A stretch of DNA of 64,000 nucleotides from Nevskia soli DSM 19509 (GCF_000711955.1 NZ_KL543999.1:181938-245937), one strand, 5' to 3'. Numbered from the stretch's first letter, positions 26,606 to 35,975 are shown. Notes: generated from the sequence alone by a model not told the origin. Made by a program: numbers and translations.

Positions 26606-27826
26606 ATGTCGATCATCATTGACCGCCGCCTCAACGACCGCAACAAGAATGCGGTCAACCGGCAGCGCTTCCTGCGCCGTTACAAGGAGCAGATCCGCAA
26701 GTCGGTGACGGACGTCGTCGCGCGCCGTTCCATCACCGACATGGAGCAGAGCGGCGTGGTCAATATCCCGATCAAGGATATCTCCGAGCCCAGCTTCCAT
26801 CACGGCGGCAGCGGCGGCGACCGCGAGTACGTCAACGCCGGCAACCGCGAGTTCAACACCGGCGACAAGATCCCGCGGCCCACCGGCGGTTCCGGCAAGG
26901 GCAGCGGCGAAGGCGAGGGTGGCGACAGCGAGGACAATTTCTCCTTCGCCCTGTCGCGGGAAGAGTTCATGAGCCTGTTCTTCGACGACCTGGAGCTGCC
27001 GCATCTGGTGCGCAACGCGCTGGGCGAGACACGGGATTTCAAGTGGCGCCGCGCCGGCTATACGCCCAGCGGCGTGCCCGCCAACCTGTCGGTGTCGCGC
27101 TCGCTGCGCAATTCCATGGCGCGGCGCATCGCCATCGGCGCGCCGCTGCGGCGGCAGCTGCTGGAACTGGAGGCGGCACAGGCGGCGGAAGAAGAGATCG
27201 AAGCCATGCGCGCCCGCATCGAGCGCATTCCCTTCGTGGAGGAGGTGGACCTGCGGTACCGCCATCGGGTCAAGGAGCCGCAGCCCATCTCCCGGGCGGT
27301 GATGTTCTGCCTGATGGATGTCTCCGCCTCGATGACCGAGGACAAGAAGGATCTGGCCAAGCGCTTCTTCACCCTGCTGTACCTGTTCCTCTCACGCAAG
27401 TACGAGAAGGTCGAGCTGATCTTCATCCGCCACACCGATGACGCGCAGGAAGTGGACGAAGACACCTTCTTCCACGACACCAAGTCCGGCGGCACCGTGG
27501 TGCTGTCGGCCCTCAAGCTGATGCAGGAAATCGCCGTGGCGCGCTATCCCTCCGACAGTTGGAACATCTACGGCGCCCAGGTTTCCGACGGCGATGCCTT
27601 CGGCGCCGATCCGGAGAAGAGCCGCGCCTGCCTGGTCGAGCAGCTGCTGCCCCTGTCGCGCTACTTCGCCTACATCGAGGTGCCGGACCAGGCGGACCGT
27701 CCCAGCCCGCTGACCCATGCCTACCAGCGCATCGACAGCGACCGCTTTGCCATGAAAAGCGTGATGGCGCGCAACGAGGTCTACCCGGTCTTGCGGGAAC
27801 TGTTCAAGCGGGAGGCCACGGTATGA
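26606..27826 (+). CDS. yeaH: YeaH/YhbH family protein (DUF444), VWA-like
   Basis: A 406-residue cytoplasmic protein of unknown biochemical role that is genetically tied to PrkA kinases. The N-terminus has the family's IDRRLNDRNKNAVNRQRFLR block. A Gly/Ser/Glu-rich low-complexity segment (~88-110) follows, and the C-terminal half resembles a von Willebrand A fold with an incomplete MIDAS (LMDVSASM near residue 236; SGGT near 295). It lies 15 bp after prkA, and its stop overlaps the start of spoVR in ATGA. It may scaffold a metal-dependent contact between the kinase and SpoVR (inference). Confidence 0.93.
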   Translation: MSIIIDRRLNDRNKNAVNRQRFLRRYKEQIRKSVTDVVARRSITDMEQSGVVNIPIKDISEPSFHHGGSGGDREYVNAGNREFNTGDKIPRPTGGSGKGSGEGEGGDSEDNFSFALSREEFMSLFFDDLELPHLVRNALGETRDFKWRRAGYTPSGVPANLSVSRSLRNSMARRIAIGAPLRRQLLELEAAQAAEEEIEAMRARIERIPFVEEVDLRYRHRVKEPQPISRAVMFCLMDVSASMTEDKKDLAKRFFTLLYLFLSRKYEKVELIFIRHTDDAQEVDEDTFFHDTKSGGTVVLSALKLMQEIAVARYPSDSWNIYGAQVSDGDAFGADPEKSRACLVEQLLPLSRYFAYIEVPDQADRPSPLTHAYQRIDSDRFAMKSVMARNEVYPVLRELFKREATV

Positions 27827-29340
27827 GCATCGCGAAGCTGGACGGCGGCCTGATCTCGACCGGCGCCGAATGGACTTTCGAGCTGCTCGAGCGTTACGAT
27901 CACGCCATTCACGACATCGCCGCCAACGAGTTCGGTCTCGACACCTATCCCAACCAGATCGAGATCATCGCCTCCGAGCAGATGCTGGACGCCTACGCTT
28001 CGGCCGGCCTGCCCATCGGCTATCCGCACTGGAGCTATGGCAAGGAATTCATCCGCAACGAGCAGGCCTACCGCAAGGGTGCCCGCGGCCTGGCCTACGA
28101 GATCGTGATCAATTCCGATCCCTGCATCTCCTACCTGATGGAAGAAAACACCATGGCCATGCAGGCTCTGGTCATCGCCCATGCCTGCTACGGCCACAAC
28201 TCCTTCTTCAAGGGCAACTATTTGTTCCGCCAGTGGACCAGCGCCGATGCCATCATCGACTACATGGTCTTTGCACGGAAGTACGTCATGCACTGCGAGG
28301 AGACCTATGGCTCCGAGCGCGTCGAGGAGGTCCTCGACTCCTGCCACGCCCTGATGAGCCACGGCGTCGACCGCTACCGCCATCCAACGCCGCTGTCGGT
28401 GGCGGAGGAGCGCGATCGCCAGCGCGAACGTGAGGAATACGCCTGGCGCCAGTACGACGAGATCTGGCGCACCCTGCCGACGCGCACCGGCGCGGCCGCT
28501 TCGCAGAAAGCCGCGGCCGGGCGTTTCCCGGCCGAACCGCAGGAGAATCTGCTGTACTTCATCGAGAAGTACGCGCCGAAACTGGAGCCCTGGCAGCGCG
28601 AGCTGGTGCGCATCGTGCGCAAGACCGCGCAGTATTTCTATCCGCAAAGCCAGACCAAGGTGATGAACGAGGGCTGGGCCACCTTCTGGCACTACACCCT
28701 GCTGCAGCGCATGTTCGACAAGTCGCAGGTGGACAGCGGTTTCATGATCGAGGCCCTGGCCTCGCATACCAACGTCACCATGCAGCGCGGCTTCGACCAG
28801 CGCGGCTACGGCGGCCTGAATCCCTATGCCCTGGGCTTCGCCATGATGTGCGACATCCGCCGCATCTGCGAGGCCCCGACGCAGGAAGACCGCGAGTGGT
28901 TCCCGGAAATCGCCGGCGGCGACTGGCAGAAGGTGCTGGACTTCGCCATGCGCAACTACAAGGACGAGTCCTTCATCGGCCAGTTCCTGTCGCCGCGCCT
29001 GATGCGCGAATTCCACCTGTTTGCCGTGGCCGACCACGAGGACGAGGACGATCTGGTGGTGGACTCCATCCACAACGAGCATGGCTTCCGCCGCTTGCGG
29101 CGTCTGCTGGCGACGCAATACAACCGCGACCAGCTGCTGCCGGACATCCAGGTGACGCAGTACGAGCGCAGCGGCGACCGCTCGCTGACCCTGCGGCACC
29201 AGCGCAGCCGCAAGCGCCCGCTGGCGGAAGAGGCCAACGAAGTATTGCGGCACCTGGCGCGCCTGTGGGGTTTCACCGTACGGCTCGAAACCAGCGACGA
29301 GAACGGCCGGCTGGAGAGCGTCTGCGAGGTGCGGAGCTAG
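27823..29340 (+). CDS. spoVR: SpoVR family protein
   Basis: A 505-residue protein of the SpoVR/YcgB family, conserved next to prkA-yeaH. Family features include YPNQIEIIASEQMLDAY near residue 40, YPHWSYGKEF (~68), CYGHNSFFKGNYLF (~122), EGWATFWHYTLL (~283; metal-binding-like Glu and His) and GGLNPYALGFAMM (~328). The start ATG at 27823 overlaps the yeaH stop by 4 nt, indicating translational coupling. In Bacillus it affects spore cortex; in Gram-negatives it is a stress protein of unknown reaction. The conserved His/Glu pattern suggests a metalloenzyme, but this is unproved. Confidence 0.93.
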   Translation: MSIAKLDGGLISTGAEWTFELLERYDHAIHDIAANEFGLDTYPNQIEIIASEQMLDAYASAGLPIGYPHWSYGKEFIRNEQAYRKGARGLAYEIVINSDPCISYLMEENTMAMQALVIAHACYGHNSFFKGNYLFRQWTSADAIIDYMVFARKYVMHCEETYGSERVEEVLDSCHALMSHGVDRYRHPTPLSVAEERDRQREREEYAWRQYDEIWRTLPTRTGAAASQKAAAGRFPAEPQENLLYFIEKYAPKLEPWQRELVRIVRKTAQYFYPQSQTKVMNEGWATFWHYTLLQRMFDKSQVDSGFMIEALASHTNVTMQRGFDQRGYGGLNPYALGFAMMCDIRRICEAPTQEDREWFPEIAGGDWQKVLDFAMRNYKDESFIGQFLSPRLMREFHLFAVADHEDEDDLVVDSIHNEHGFRRLRRLLATQYNRDQLLPDIQVTQYERSGDRSLTLRHQRSRKRPLAEEANEVLRHLARLWGFTVRLETSDENGRLESVCEVRS

Positions 29341-29364
29341 AGCCGGACTCGAAACAAAGAACCT

Positions 29365-29444
29365 GTCATACCGGCGAAAGCCGGTATCCAGGGCCGGTAG
29401 CGCCACAGTCAAATTTCCTGGCTTCCGGCTTTCGCCGGAATGAC
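29365..29444. repeat. Inverted pair of GTCAT-CCGGCGAAAGCCGG dispersed repeats
   Basis: Copy A 29365-29391 (GTCATACCGGCGAAAGCCGG then TATCCAG) and copy B 29418-29444 (its reverse complement with few changes) face each other between convergent spoVR and the flavoprotein gene. Each copy is itself a CCGGC-GAAA-GCCGG hairpin. This type of repeat is widespread in proteobacterial genomes and may stop convergent transcripts. Confidence 0.75.
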
Positions 29445-29481
29445 GTCTAGGGTTGTTTCAGTCCGCGGCCCTGATGCGAAT

Positions 29482-30921
29482 TCAAACGCTGGCCCGCGGC
29501 TTTTCCTGCGCCGGCCTGGCAGCCGTCTTTTCGTCGGAAGCGCATAGCAGCAACAGCCGCCGCGCCAAGGCCTGTGCCTGGATGCGGATTTCCGGCACCG
29601 CGGTCGTCTCCCACAGCAGCCCCTTGCGGGCGGGGCCGAGCGTATGCAGCCGCTCCGAGGCCAGGCCGTCGCGGTCGAGCAGGGCGCCGTGCGCATCGGT
29701 CTGCAGGCCCAGGCCCAGGCTGTCCGGCTGGATCAGGCCGCGTTCACGCAGGCTGACGATCAGCGGATGGTTGAGGCGCCGGTAGTTGCTTTCCGGCCCG
29801 GTGCAATTGACCACGCGCTGCACCTGCAGCTTCTGCATGCCCTTGCCCAGGCGCGGCCGGATGCTGACTTCCACTTCGCCTTCGCGCTCCTCGAAGCCTT
29901 GCAGGCGGCCGGCCAGCACCTGCAGCTGGCCGCTGCGCAGCAGCTCGTACACGCTTTCGACGATGCGCGGCGCCGCCCGGTGGCGATGGATTTCCCAGTA
30001 AGGCCGCAAATGGCGCAGGAAACGCTGCTGTTCCGAAGCAGGCAGGCGTTGCCACAGCTTCTGCGTAAAGGGACGCAGGGCATCGACCACGGCGCGCCAG
30101 TCGCCGCCGCGCGCTTCCGCCGCGGCCACCTCGGCCCGCATGCGCCGCAGCAGGGGCAGCACCCGCGCCGGCAGTTCCAGCGGATTGAAAGACAGCGTGT
30201 GCGGTGCGGCAGCCCGGTGCAGCTGCGGCAGCAGGCCGCGGCGCGACACCACGTGGATGCGGCCGTGGTGGCCCAGGGTCTGCAGGGCGGCGAGCCAGTC
30301 CAGCGTGGTCAGGCCGGAGCCGATCAGCAACAGATTTTCATCGCGCTGGATGGAATACAGACCCGGGGTGGACCAGGCATGCCCGAGATAGCGTGGGCTG
30401 CCGAAGAACTTCTGGTCCGCCAACGGCGGATCGGCCGGCCCGGGGTTGCCCAGCGCCAGTACCAGGCGGTCGGCGCGCAGCTGGCCACCGCTGCCCAGGC
30501 GCAGGCTGACGCCGTCCTCGGCCGGGCGCAGACCCAGCACCTCGTCGTTGCGTACTTCCAGGCTGACGCCGCGCCGAGCGCCCTGCTGCGCCGCGGCGAG
30601 CAGGGATTCGAGGTAGAAGCCGTAGATACGACGCGGCAGGAACTCGGTGGTGCCCACCGGGTGGCAGGGGCTGTAGGAATTGTTGAGCCAGTCCAGGAAA
30701 TGATCCGGCCGGTCGGGAAAGGCGCTCATCGCCTCGGCGCGGACATTGAGCAGGTGGCATTCGGGCTGGTCGCGGTAGGCGACGCCACGGCCGGGCGAGT
30801 CGGCGCGGTCGATCAATACCACCCGCAGGGGCTGCTGCGCCTGTTGCAGCAGGTGCACGGCGACCATGCAGCCGCTGAACCCTCCGCCCACGATGGCGAC
30901 CGTCGGCTTCCTGTTGGCCAT
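29482..30921 (-). CDS. FAD/NAD(P)-binding protein, YdhS-like
   Basis: A 479-residue flavoprotein-like protein of the FAD-NAD(P)-binding family that includes E. coli YdhS. The N-terminus has a Rossmann FAD-binding site (VAIVGGGFSGCMVAVHLLQQ, residues 8-27). Further blocks are YRDQPECHLLNVRAEAMS (~50), the family's LALGNPGPADPP (~155), a second nucleotide site LLLIGSGLTTLDWLAAL (~200) and the C-terminal NCTGPESNYRRLNHP (~373). It lies 98 bp downstream of cysA on the same strand, so it may belong to the sulfate operon. The reaction is unknown; a redox role in sulfur metabolism is only suggested by position. Confidence 0.82.
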   Translation of the reverse strand: MANRKPTVAIVGGGFSGCMVAVHLLQQAQQPLRVVLIDRADSPGRGVAYRDQPECHLLNVRAEAMSAFPDRPDHFLDWLNNSYSPCHPVGTTEFLPRRIYGFYLESLLAAAQQGARRGVSLEVRNDEVLGLRPAEDGVSLRLGSGGQLRADRLVLALGNPGPADPPLADQKFFGSPRYLGHAWSTPGLYSIQRDENLLLIGSGLTTLDWLAALQTLGHHGRIHVVSRRGLLPQLHRAAAPHTLSFNPLELPARVLPLLRRMRAEVAAAEARGGDWRAVVDALRPFTQKLWQRLPASEQQRFLRHLRPYWEIHRHRAAPRIVESVYELLRSGQLQVLAGRLQGFEEREGEVEVSIRPRLGKGMQKLQVQRVVNCTGPESNYRRLNHPLIVSLRERGLIQPDSLGLGLQTDAHGALLDRDGLASERLHTLGPARKGLLWETTAVPEIRIQAQALARRLLLLCASDEKTAARPAQEKPRASV

Positions 30922-31019
30922 GTTTCTCCCTGATGTGCTGCCCGGTTACGCTTGGCTTCCGGGTCCGCTGATATCATCGGCGGACGCGCGGCAACAGGCA
31001 ACCTCGGCCCGATGGGGCC

Positions 31020-32150
31020 CTACTGTCCGCGCACCCGGCTGTCCGGCGCGGCGTGGCTGGCGGAGCGATCCTCGACGATATTCGGCTGCTGCGCCGGACG
31101 GTCCCGGTACAGGCTGAAATGCGCCGGCCGCAGGCGGATATGGTCGCCCGGCAGCCACACCTTCATCTCCGGATCCGGATTCGGCACCTCGATTTCCAGC
31201 ACCTGCTGGTTGGCCGAGAGCTTCACCGACAGGCGCATCAGCACGCCGGTGCGCTGGGTTTCCAGCACCAGGCCTTCGATGGCGGCGGCATCGTCGCCGA
31301 CCACGCGGAAATCCGAAGGACGGGCATAGACGTCCACCGGTCCGGGCTGCAGGCCGTTCGGCCCTTCGATCGGCGCGGTCGCGCCGAGCAGGTAGATGCC
31401 GTCCGCGCGCACCTCGCCCGGCAATACGTTGGGCGAGCCTAGGAAGTCGAACACGAAGGGTGTGCCGGGCGAGTCATAGACCTCGTCGGTGCTGCCGATC
31501 TGCTCGATATGGCCGCGGTTCATCACCACGATGCGGTCGGCCAGCTCCAGCGCCTCCTCCTGGTCGTGGGTGACGAAGATGGTGGTGTAGCCGGTCTCGC
31601 GGTGCAGCTGGCGCAGCCAGCGGCGCAGATCCTTGCGCACCTTGGCGTCCAGCGCGCCGAAGGGTTCGTCCAGCAGCAGCACGCGCGGCTGGATCGCCAG
31701 CGCGCGCGCCAGGGCCACGCGCTGGCGCTGGCCGCCGGAGAGCTGGGTGGGGTAGCGCCCTTCCAGGCCGCCGAGCTGGACCAGGTCCAGCAGCTCCAGG
31801 CCGCGCCGGCGGATCTCGGCGCCGGCGGGTCGCTGCGCGCGCGGACGCATGCGCAGGCCGAAGGTGATGTTGTCCAGCACCGTCATGTGCTTGAACAGGG
31901 CGTAGTGCTGGAACACGAAGCCGACGCGGCGCTCCTGCACGCTCAGGCGCGTGGCATCGGTGTCGCCGAACAGGATGCGGCCGTCGTCGATCGGCTCCAG
32001 GCCGGCGATGGCGCGCAGCAGGGTGGTCTTGCCCGAGCCGGAGGGGCCGAGCAGGGCCAGCAGCTCGCCCGAGGCGATGTCCAGGTCCAGGCCGTGCAGG
32101 GCGGTGAAGTCGCCGAAGCGCTTGCTGATGCCGCGGATGGTGATGTTCAT
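31020..32150 (-). CDS. cysA: Sulfate/thiosulfate ABC transporter ATP-binding protein
   Basis: A 376-residue ATPase that energises sulfate import through CysTW. Walker A is GPSGSGKTTLLRAI (~35), Q-loop FQHYALFKH (~85), signature LSGGQRQRVALARALA (~138), Walker B VLLLDEPFGALD (~158) and the H-loop FVTHDQEEAL (~193). A TOBE-like C-terminal domain (~240-350) follows. The start is at 32150, just upstream of MNITIRGISKRFG; the longer reading into cysW is not supported. It is the last transporter gene of the cluster, 17 bp after cysW. Confidence 0.96.
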   Translation of the reverse strand: MNITIRGISKRFGDFTALHGLDLDIASGELLALLGPSGSGKTTLLRAIAGLEPIDDGRILFGDTDATRLSVQERRVGFVFQHYALFKHMTVLDNITFGLRMRPRAQRPAGAEIRRRGLELLDLVQLGGLEGRYPTQLSGGQRQRVALARALAIQPRVLLLDEPFGALDAKVRKDLRRWLRQLHRETGYTTIFVTHDQEEALELADRIVVMNRGHIEQIGSTDEVYDSPGTPFVFDFLGSPNVLPGEVRADGIYLLGATAPIEGPNGLQPGPVDVYARPSDFRVVGDDAAAIEGLVLETQRTGVLMRLSVKLSANQQVLEIEVPNPDPEMKVWLPGDHIRLRPAHFSLYRDRPAQQPNIVEDRSASHAAPDSRVRGQ

Positions 32151-32167
32151 TTCTTGCGTCTCAGTTC

Positions 32168-33082
32168 TCAGTGCCCGCGTACCGCGGCCAGTTCGCTGCC
32201 GTGGCGCCATTCCAGGAAGCTCTTCAGCCCCAGGGTGACGAAGGCCAGCAGGGCCAGCAACGAAGCCACCGCGAAGGCGGCGGCGAACTGGTAATCGTTG
32301 TAGAGGATTTCCACCTGCAGCGGCATGGTGTTGGTCTGGCCGCGCACATGGCCGCTGACCACCGACACCGCCCCGAACTCGCCCATGGCGCGTGCGTTGC
32401 ACAGCAGCACGCCGTAGAGGAGGCCCCAGCGGATGTTGGGCAGGGTTACATGCCAGAAGGTGCTCCAGCCGCGGGCGCCCAGCGTCAGGGCGGCGTATTC
32501 CTCGTCGGTGCCCAGCGCCTGCATCAGCGGGATCAGCTCGCGCGCGACGAAGGGGAAGGTGACGAATACCGTCGCCAGGATGATGCCCGGCGCGGCGAAG
32601 ATGATCTTCAGCCCGTGTTCGGAGGCCCAGGGCCCGAGCCAGCCGCGCGAGCCGAAGATCAGGATGAAGACCAGGCCTGCGATCACCGGCGACACCGAGA
32701 AGGGCAGGTCGATCAGGGTGATGAGCAGGCCCTTGCCGCGGAACTGGAACTTGGTGATGGCCCAGGCCGCGGCAACGCCGAACACCGTATTCAGCGGCAC
32801 CGCGATGGCCGCGGTGAGCAGGGTCAGCTTGATCGAGGACAGCGCGTCCGGGTCGACCATGGCGGCGAAGTACGCGCCCACGCCGCTGGCCAGCGCCTGG
32901 GTGAACACCGCCAGCAGCGGCAGCAGCAGGAACACGCCGAGGAACACCAGGGTGACGCCGATCAGCAGCCAGCGCACCAGCCGCGGCTCGCCGATCGCCG
33001 CATTGGTCTGCACCAGGGGCGCGAACGGCGTGTCCGCGACGGCGGTTTCAACATCGATCTGCGGTGTCGCGGGCGAAGTCAT
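32168..33082 (-). CDS. cysW: Sulfate ABC transporter permease CysW
   Basis: A 304-residue inner-membrane permease with about six helices after a ~35-residue N-terminal tail. The EAA-type ATPase-contact loop is in TLGARGWSTFWHVTLPNIRWG (about residues 200-220) near the cytoplasmic face. It pairs with CysT to form the channel. Its ATG overlaps the sbp1 stop in ATGA, so the binding protein and permease genes are translationally coupled. Length and motifs fit CysW. Confidence 0.94.
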   Translation of the reverse strand: MTSPATPQIDVETAVADTPFAPLVQTNAAIGEPRLVRWLLIGVTLVFLGVFLLLPLLAVFTQALASGVGAYFAAMVDPDALSSIKLTLLTAAIAVPLNTVFGVAAAWAITKFQFRGKGLLITLIDLPFSVSPVIAGLVFILIFGSRGWLGPWASEHGLKIIFAAPGIILATVFVTFPFVARELIPLMQALGTDEEYAALTLGARGWSTFWHVTLPNIRWGLLYGVLLCNARAMGEFGAVSVVSGHVRGQTNTMPLQVEILYNDYQFAAAFAVASLLALLAFVTLGLKSFLEWRHGSELAAVRGH

Positions 33083-34092
33083 TTTGAGGTGCGGGAGATG
33101 ATCTGGTCGAAAATGCCGCCGTCGGAGAAATGCAATTTCTGTGCGTGCGGCCAGCCGCCGAAGTCCTTGGCCACGGTGAAGGTATGCAGCGGCGGGAATT
33201 CCGCCACGTGCTTCTGCACCACCGCCGGGTCGGCAGGACGCAGGCCGTTGCGGATCAGGATCTCCTGCGCCGCCGGCGTGTAGTGGAACTTGAGGTAGGC
33301 CTTCGCCAGCTCGGTGTTGCCCTTCTTGGCGGCGACCTTGTCGATCAGTGCCACCGGGTTGTCGGCGCGCACCGTGATCGACGGGTTGACGATTTCATAC
33401 TTGTCCGCGCCGAAGTTGGCCAGGATCAGCCTGGCCTCGCTCTCGAAGGTCAGCAGCACATTGCCGATGCCGCGCTGCACGAAGGTGGTGGTGGCGTCGC
33501 GGCCGCCGACGTCCAGCACCGGCACGTTGGCGAACAGCTTCTTCTCGAACTCGATCGAGTCGGTGTCGCTGGCGCCGGGGCGGGTGCGCGCGTACTGCCA
33601 GGCGGCGAGATAGCTGTAGCGGCCGTTGCCCGAGGTCTTCGGGTTCGGCACCACGATCTGGATGCCGCTGCGCACCAGGTCGGACCAGTCGTGGATGTTC
33701 GAGGGATTGCCCTTGCGCACCACGAACACGATCGGCGACCAGGACGGGCTGCTGTCGTCGGGATACTGCTGCGCCCAGTTCTTCGGCAGCAGGCCGGCGT
33801 CGGCGATGGCGTCGATGTCGAGCGGATTGTTCATCGTCACCACGTCGGCCTCGAGGCCGTCGATGACGGCGCGCGCCTGCTTGCTGGAGCCGCCGTGCGA
33901 CTGGTCGATGGTGATGGTCTGGCCGGTCTGCTGCTTCCATTGCGCCACGAACGCCGGGTTCAGATCCTTGTAGAACGAGCGCGACACGTCGTAGGAGACA
34001 TTGAGCAGGCCGGCGGCCGCGGCGTTGCCGGCGACCAGGGTCGATGCCGCGGCCAGTGCGGCGCCGGTGATGAGGCTGTAGATTTTTTTCAT
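33079..34092 (-). CDS. Sulfate-binding periplasmic protein, copy 1
   Basis: A 337-residue substrate-binding protein with a signal peptide (cleavage after NAAAAG, ~27). Sbp-family motifs: LLNVSYDVSRSFYKDLNPAF, DQSHGGSSKQARAVIDGLEADVV (residues ~63-85), NPKTSGNGRYSYLAAW (~148) and GGRDATTTFVQRGIGNVLL (~190). It binds sulfate or thiosulfate for CysTWA. It sits between cysT and cysW, an unusual internal position, and is a paralogue of the copy at 35976. Confidence 0.93.
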   Translation of the reverse strand: MKKIYSLITGAALAAASTLVAGNAAAAGLLNVSYDVSRSFYKDLNPAFVAQWKQQTGQTITIDQSHGGSSKQARAVIDGLEADVVTMNNPLDIDAIADAGLLPKNWAQQYPDDSSPSWSPIVFVVRKGNPSNIHDWSDLVRSGIQIVVPNPKTSGNGRYSYLAAWQYARTRPGASDTDSIEFEKKLFANVPVLDVGGRDATTTFVQRGIGNVLLTFESEARLILANFGADKYEIVNPSITVRADNPVALIDKVAAKKGNTELAKAYLKFHYTPAAQEILIRNGLRPADPAVVQKHVAEFPPLHTFTVAKDFGGWPHAQKLHFSDGGIFDQIISRTSK

Positions 34093-34126
34093 GGTTAAAT
34101 TTTGTGCAGCGGTTCAGGAAAACCTG

Positions 34127-34987
34127 TCAGGTGCCGCGCCGTTGCCTCCAGGCTTGCAGGAGATTGATGGCCAGCAGCAGCGCGAATGAGATCACCAGCA
34201 TCGCCGAAGCCACGGCGGTAGCGCCGGCGTAGTCGAATTCCTCCAGGCGGATCATGATCAGCAGCGGCGCGATCTCCGACACATTGGGAATGTTGCCGGC
34301 GATGAAGATGATCGAGCCGTATTCGCCCACCGCGCGGGCGAAGGCCAGGGCCAGGCCGGTAAGCAGGGCCGGCAGCACCGTCGGCAGGATGATGCGGGTC
34401 ACCGTCTGCCAGCGCGTCGCGCCAAGGGTGGCGGCGGCTTCTTCCAGCTGCTTCTCGGCTTCCTCCAATACCGGCTCCAGCGTACGCACCACGAAGGGCA
34501 GGCCGATGAAGGTCATCGCCAGCACGATGCCGGTGGGGTTGTAGGCGGCCTTGATGCCGAGCTTGGCCAGCGGCATGCCGAGCCAGCCGTTGGGCGAGTA
34601 GATCGCGGTGAGGGCGATGCCGGCCACCGCGGTGGGCAGGGCGAAGGGCAGGTCGACCATGGCCTGGAACAGGCGCTTGCCGGGGAAGCTGTAGCGCACG
34701 AAGGTCCAGGCCACCAGGGTGCCGAACACGGCGTTGATCGCGGCCGAGATGAGGGCGCCGCCGAAGCTCAGGCGCAGCGCGGCCAGCACGCGCGGCGAAC
34801 CGAGGATATGCACCAGGCCGTCGAAACCCAGCCCGGCGGTCTTGACGAACAGTCCGGCCAGCGGGATCAGCACCAGCAGGGACAGGTAGGTGATGGTGAA
34901 GCCCATCGCCAGGCCGAAGCCTGGAAGGACCGAGCGTGAGCGGCGTGCCGTCAGGTTTGCGGCGGCGGCAAGCGGTGCTGCGCTCAT
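34127..34987 (-). CDS. cysT: Sulfate ABC transporter permease CysT
   Basis: A 286-residue inner-membrane permease with about six helices. The motif LFQAMVDLPFALPTAVAGIAL (about residues 93-113) and the EAA-loop ATLGATRWQTVTRIILPT (~184) are typical of CysT/CysU. The start at 34987 (MSAAPLAAAANLTARRS) lies in an ATGA overlap with the preceding amidotransferase-like gene; a longer in-frame reading upstream lacks conservation. It pairs with CysW. Confidence 0.94.
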   Translation of the reverse strand: MSAAPLAAAANLTARRSRSVLPGFGLAMGFTITYLSLLVLIPLAGLFVKTAGLGFDGLVHILGSPRVLAALRLSFGGALISAAINAVFGTLVAWTFVRYSFPGKRLFQAMVDLPFALPTAVAGIALTAIYSPNGWLGMPLAKLGIKAAYNPTGIVLAMTFIGLPFVVRTLEPVLEEAEKQLEEAAATLGATRWQTVTRIILPTVLPALLTGLALAFARAVGEYGSIIFIAGNIPNVSEIAPLLIMIRLEEFDYAGATAVASAMLVISFALLLAINLLQAWRQRRGT

Positions 34988-35607
34988 AAAAAGTCGAGTT
35001 CCCCGGCGGTATAGGTTTTCTGCTGCGGTTGCGGGGCGTGGGTCAGCGCCAGCCGCCGCCGGTCGATCCAGCGCGTGCTGCTCAGCCACAGACCTTCGAA
35101 TTCGACCCCGTGATGACGATTGAAAAATACCAGCTGACGCGCCTGCGTATCCAGCAGCACCACCTTGTTCTCGGGCGTAAGGCCAGCCTCGACCAGGGCC
35201 ACGAAGCTGGGATGGCTGAGCGATTCCGGCCAGTTTACCGCCAGCGGCCGCAGCAGGTCGACCGCGAAGTGCCAACTGTCGGAGCGCCCGGGGACACGCG
35301 CCTTGAGCCGCAGGGTGCCGTTGTGCATCAGGTGGAAGCGGTCGCTGACCTTGATCGGATGGCTATTGTCGGCGGCGTCCGAGCCACGTGTGCGCAGGCG
35401 CAGGTGCAGGCACAGTTCGACGTCGCGCAAACTGCGCAGACGCTGCTCGATGCGGTCCGCATCCACCTGCTGGTGGCGTTCGACCAGCTCGCTGCCGTCC
35501 GGGCGAAAGCCCATCAGGCCCCAGCCGTCGCGGTTGAAGGCGACGGCGGCGTCGATCAGTTCGCGCGGTACGCGCGCCCCGGCGGGTTTGTGCAGGATCA
35601 GGCACAT
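34984..35607 (-). CDS. Class II glutamine amidotransferase-like protein
   Basis: A 207-residue protein starting Met-Cys, with Cys2 as the predicted N-terminal nucleophile of a class II (Ntn) glutamine amidotransferase, as in YafJ and GlmS. RDGWGLMGF near residue 26 and HLMHNGTLRL near 95 match the family's substrate pocket. No second catalytic domain is attached, so it may act alone or with an unseen partner. It overlaps cysT by four nucleotides inside the sulfate operon, where such a gene is not expected. The role (glutaminase or amidotransfer) is unknown. Confidence 0.72.
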   Translation of the reverse strand: MCLILHKPAGARVPRELIDAAVAFNRDGWGLMGFRPDGSELVERHQQVDADRIEQRLRSLRDVELCLHLRLRTRGSDAADNSHPIKVSDRFHLMHNGTLRLKARVPGRSDSWHFAVDLLRPLAVNWPESLSHPSFVALVEAGLTPENKVVLLDTQARQLVFFNRHHGVEFEGLWLSSTRWIDRRRLALTHAPQPQQKTYTAGELDFL

Positions 35608-35631
35608 CGAGCCGCTCCGGTTACGGGGAAA

Positions 35632-35850
35632 TCAGTCGAGACGCGCCACCAGCACGTCGGTGGCCTTGAACAAGGCGAGGGCGGGATCGCCTTCGCGCAG
35701 CGGCAGGCGATCCACCGAACTGGTGGTGACGACCGCCGAGACGATGCCGACGGCGGTTTCGATCTCGACTTCGGATACGACCGAACCGCGGCGGATGTTG
35801 ACCACGGTGCCGCGCAACTGGTTACGGGTGTTGACTCCGGTAATGGACAT
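35632..35850 (-). CDS. TOBE/Mop-domain molybdopterin-binding protein
   Basis: A 72-residue single Mop/TOBE domain. The typical SxRNQLRGTV block is at residues 5-16 (GVNTRNQLRGTV), followed by GSVVSEVEIETAVGIVSAVVT. Family members bind molybdate or tungstate oxyanions as oligomers. It lies in a sulfate-oxyanion uptake cluster, and the window also encodes the Moco enzymes NasA, MoeA and MobA, so it may buffer molybdate. It is separated from sbp2 upstream by a terminator-like hairpin. Confidence 0.88.
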   Translation of the reverse strand: MSITGVNTRNQLRGTVVNIRRGSVVSEVEIETAVGIVSAVVTTSSVDRLPLREGDPALALFKATDVLVARLD

Positions 35851-35893
35851 GATGGCTTTTGCTTTCCGTATTGTGGTGCGATGTCGTGTATTG

Positions 35894-35948
35894 AAAAAAC
35901 CGCCGGTCGCCGGCTCCAGTCCCTGGAAGTTCCGGAGCGGCCGGCGGT
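35894..35948 (-). terminator. Terminator or attenuator between sbp2 and mop
   Basis: On the minus strand ACCGCCGG (35948-35941) pairs with CCGGCGGT (35906-35899), followed by TTTTTT (35899-35894). Partial read-through would give high binding-protein and lower downstream expression, as in many ABC-transporter operons. Confidence 0.65.
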
Positions 35949-35975
35949 CAGGGGAGGCCGCTTATTGCACTGGGC

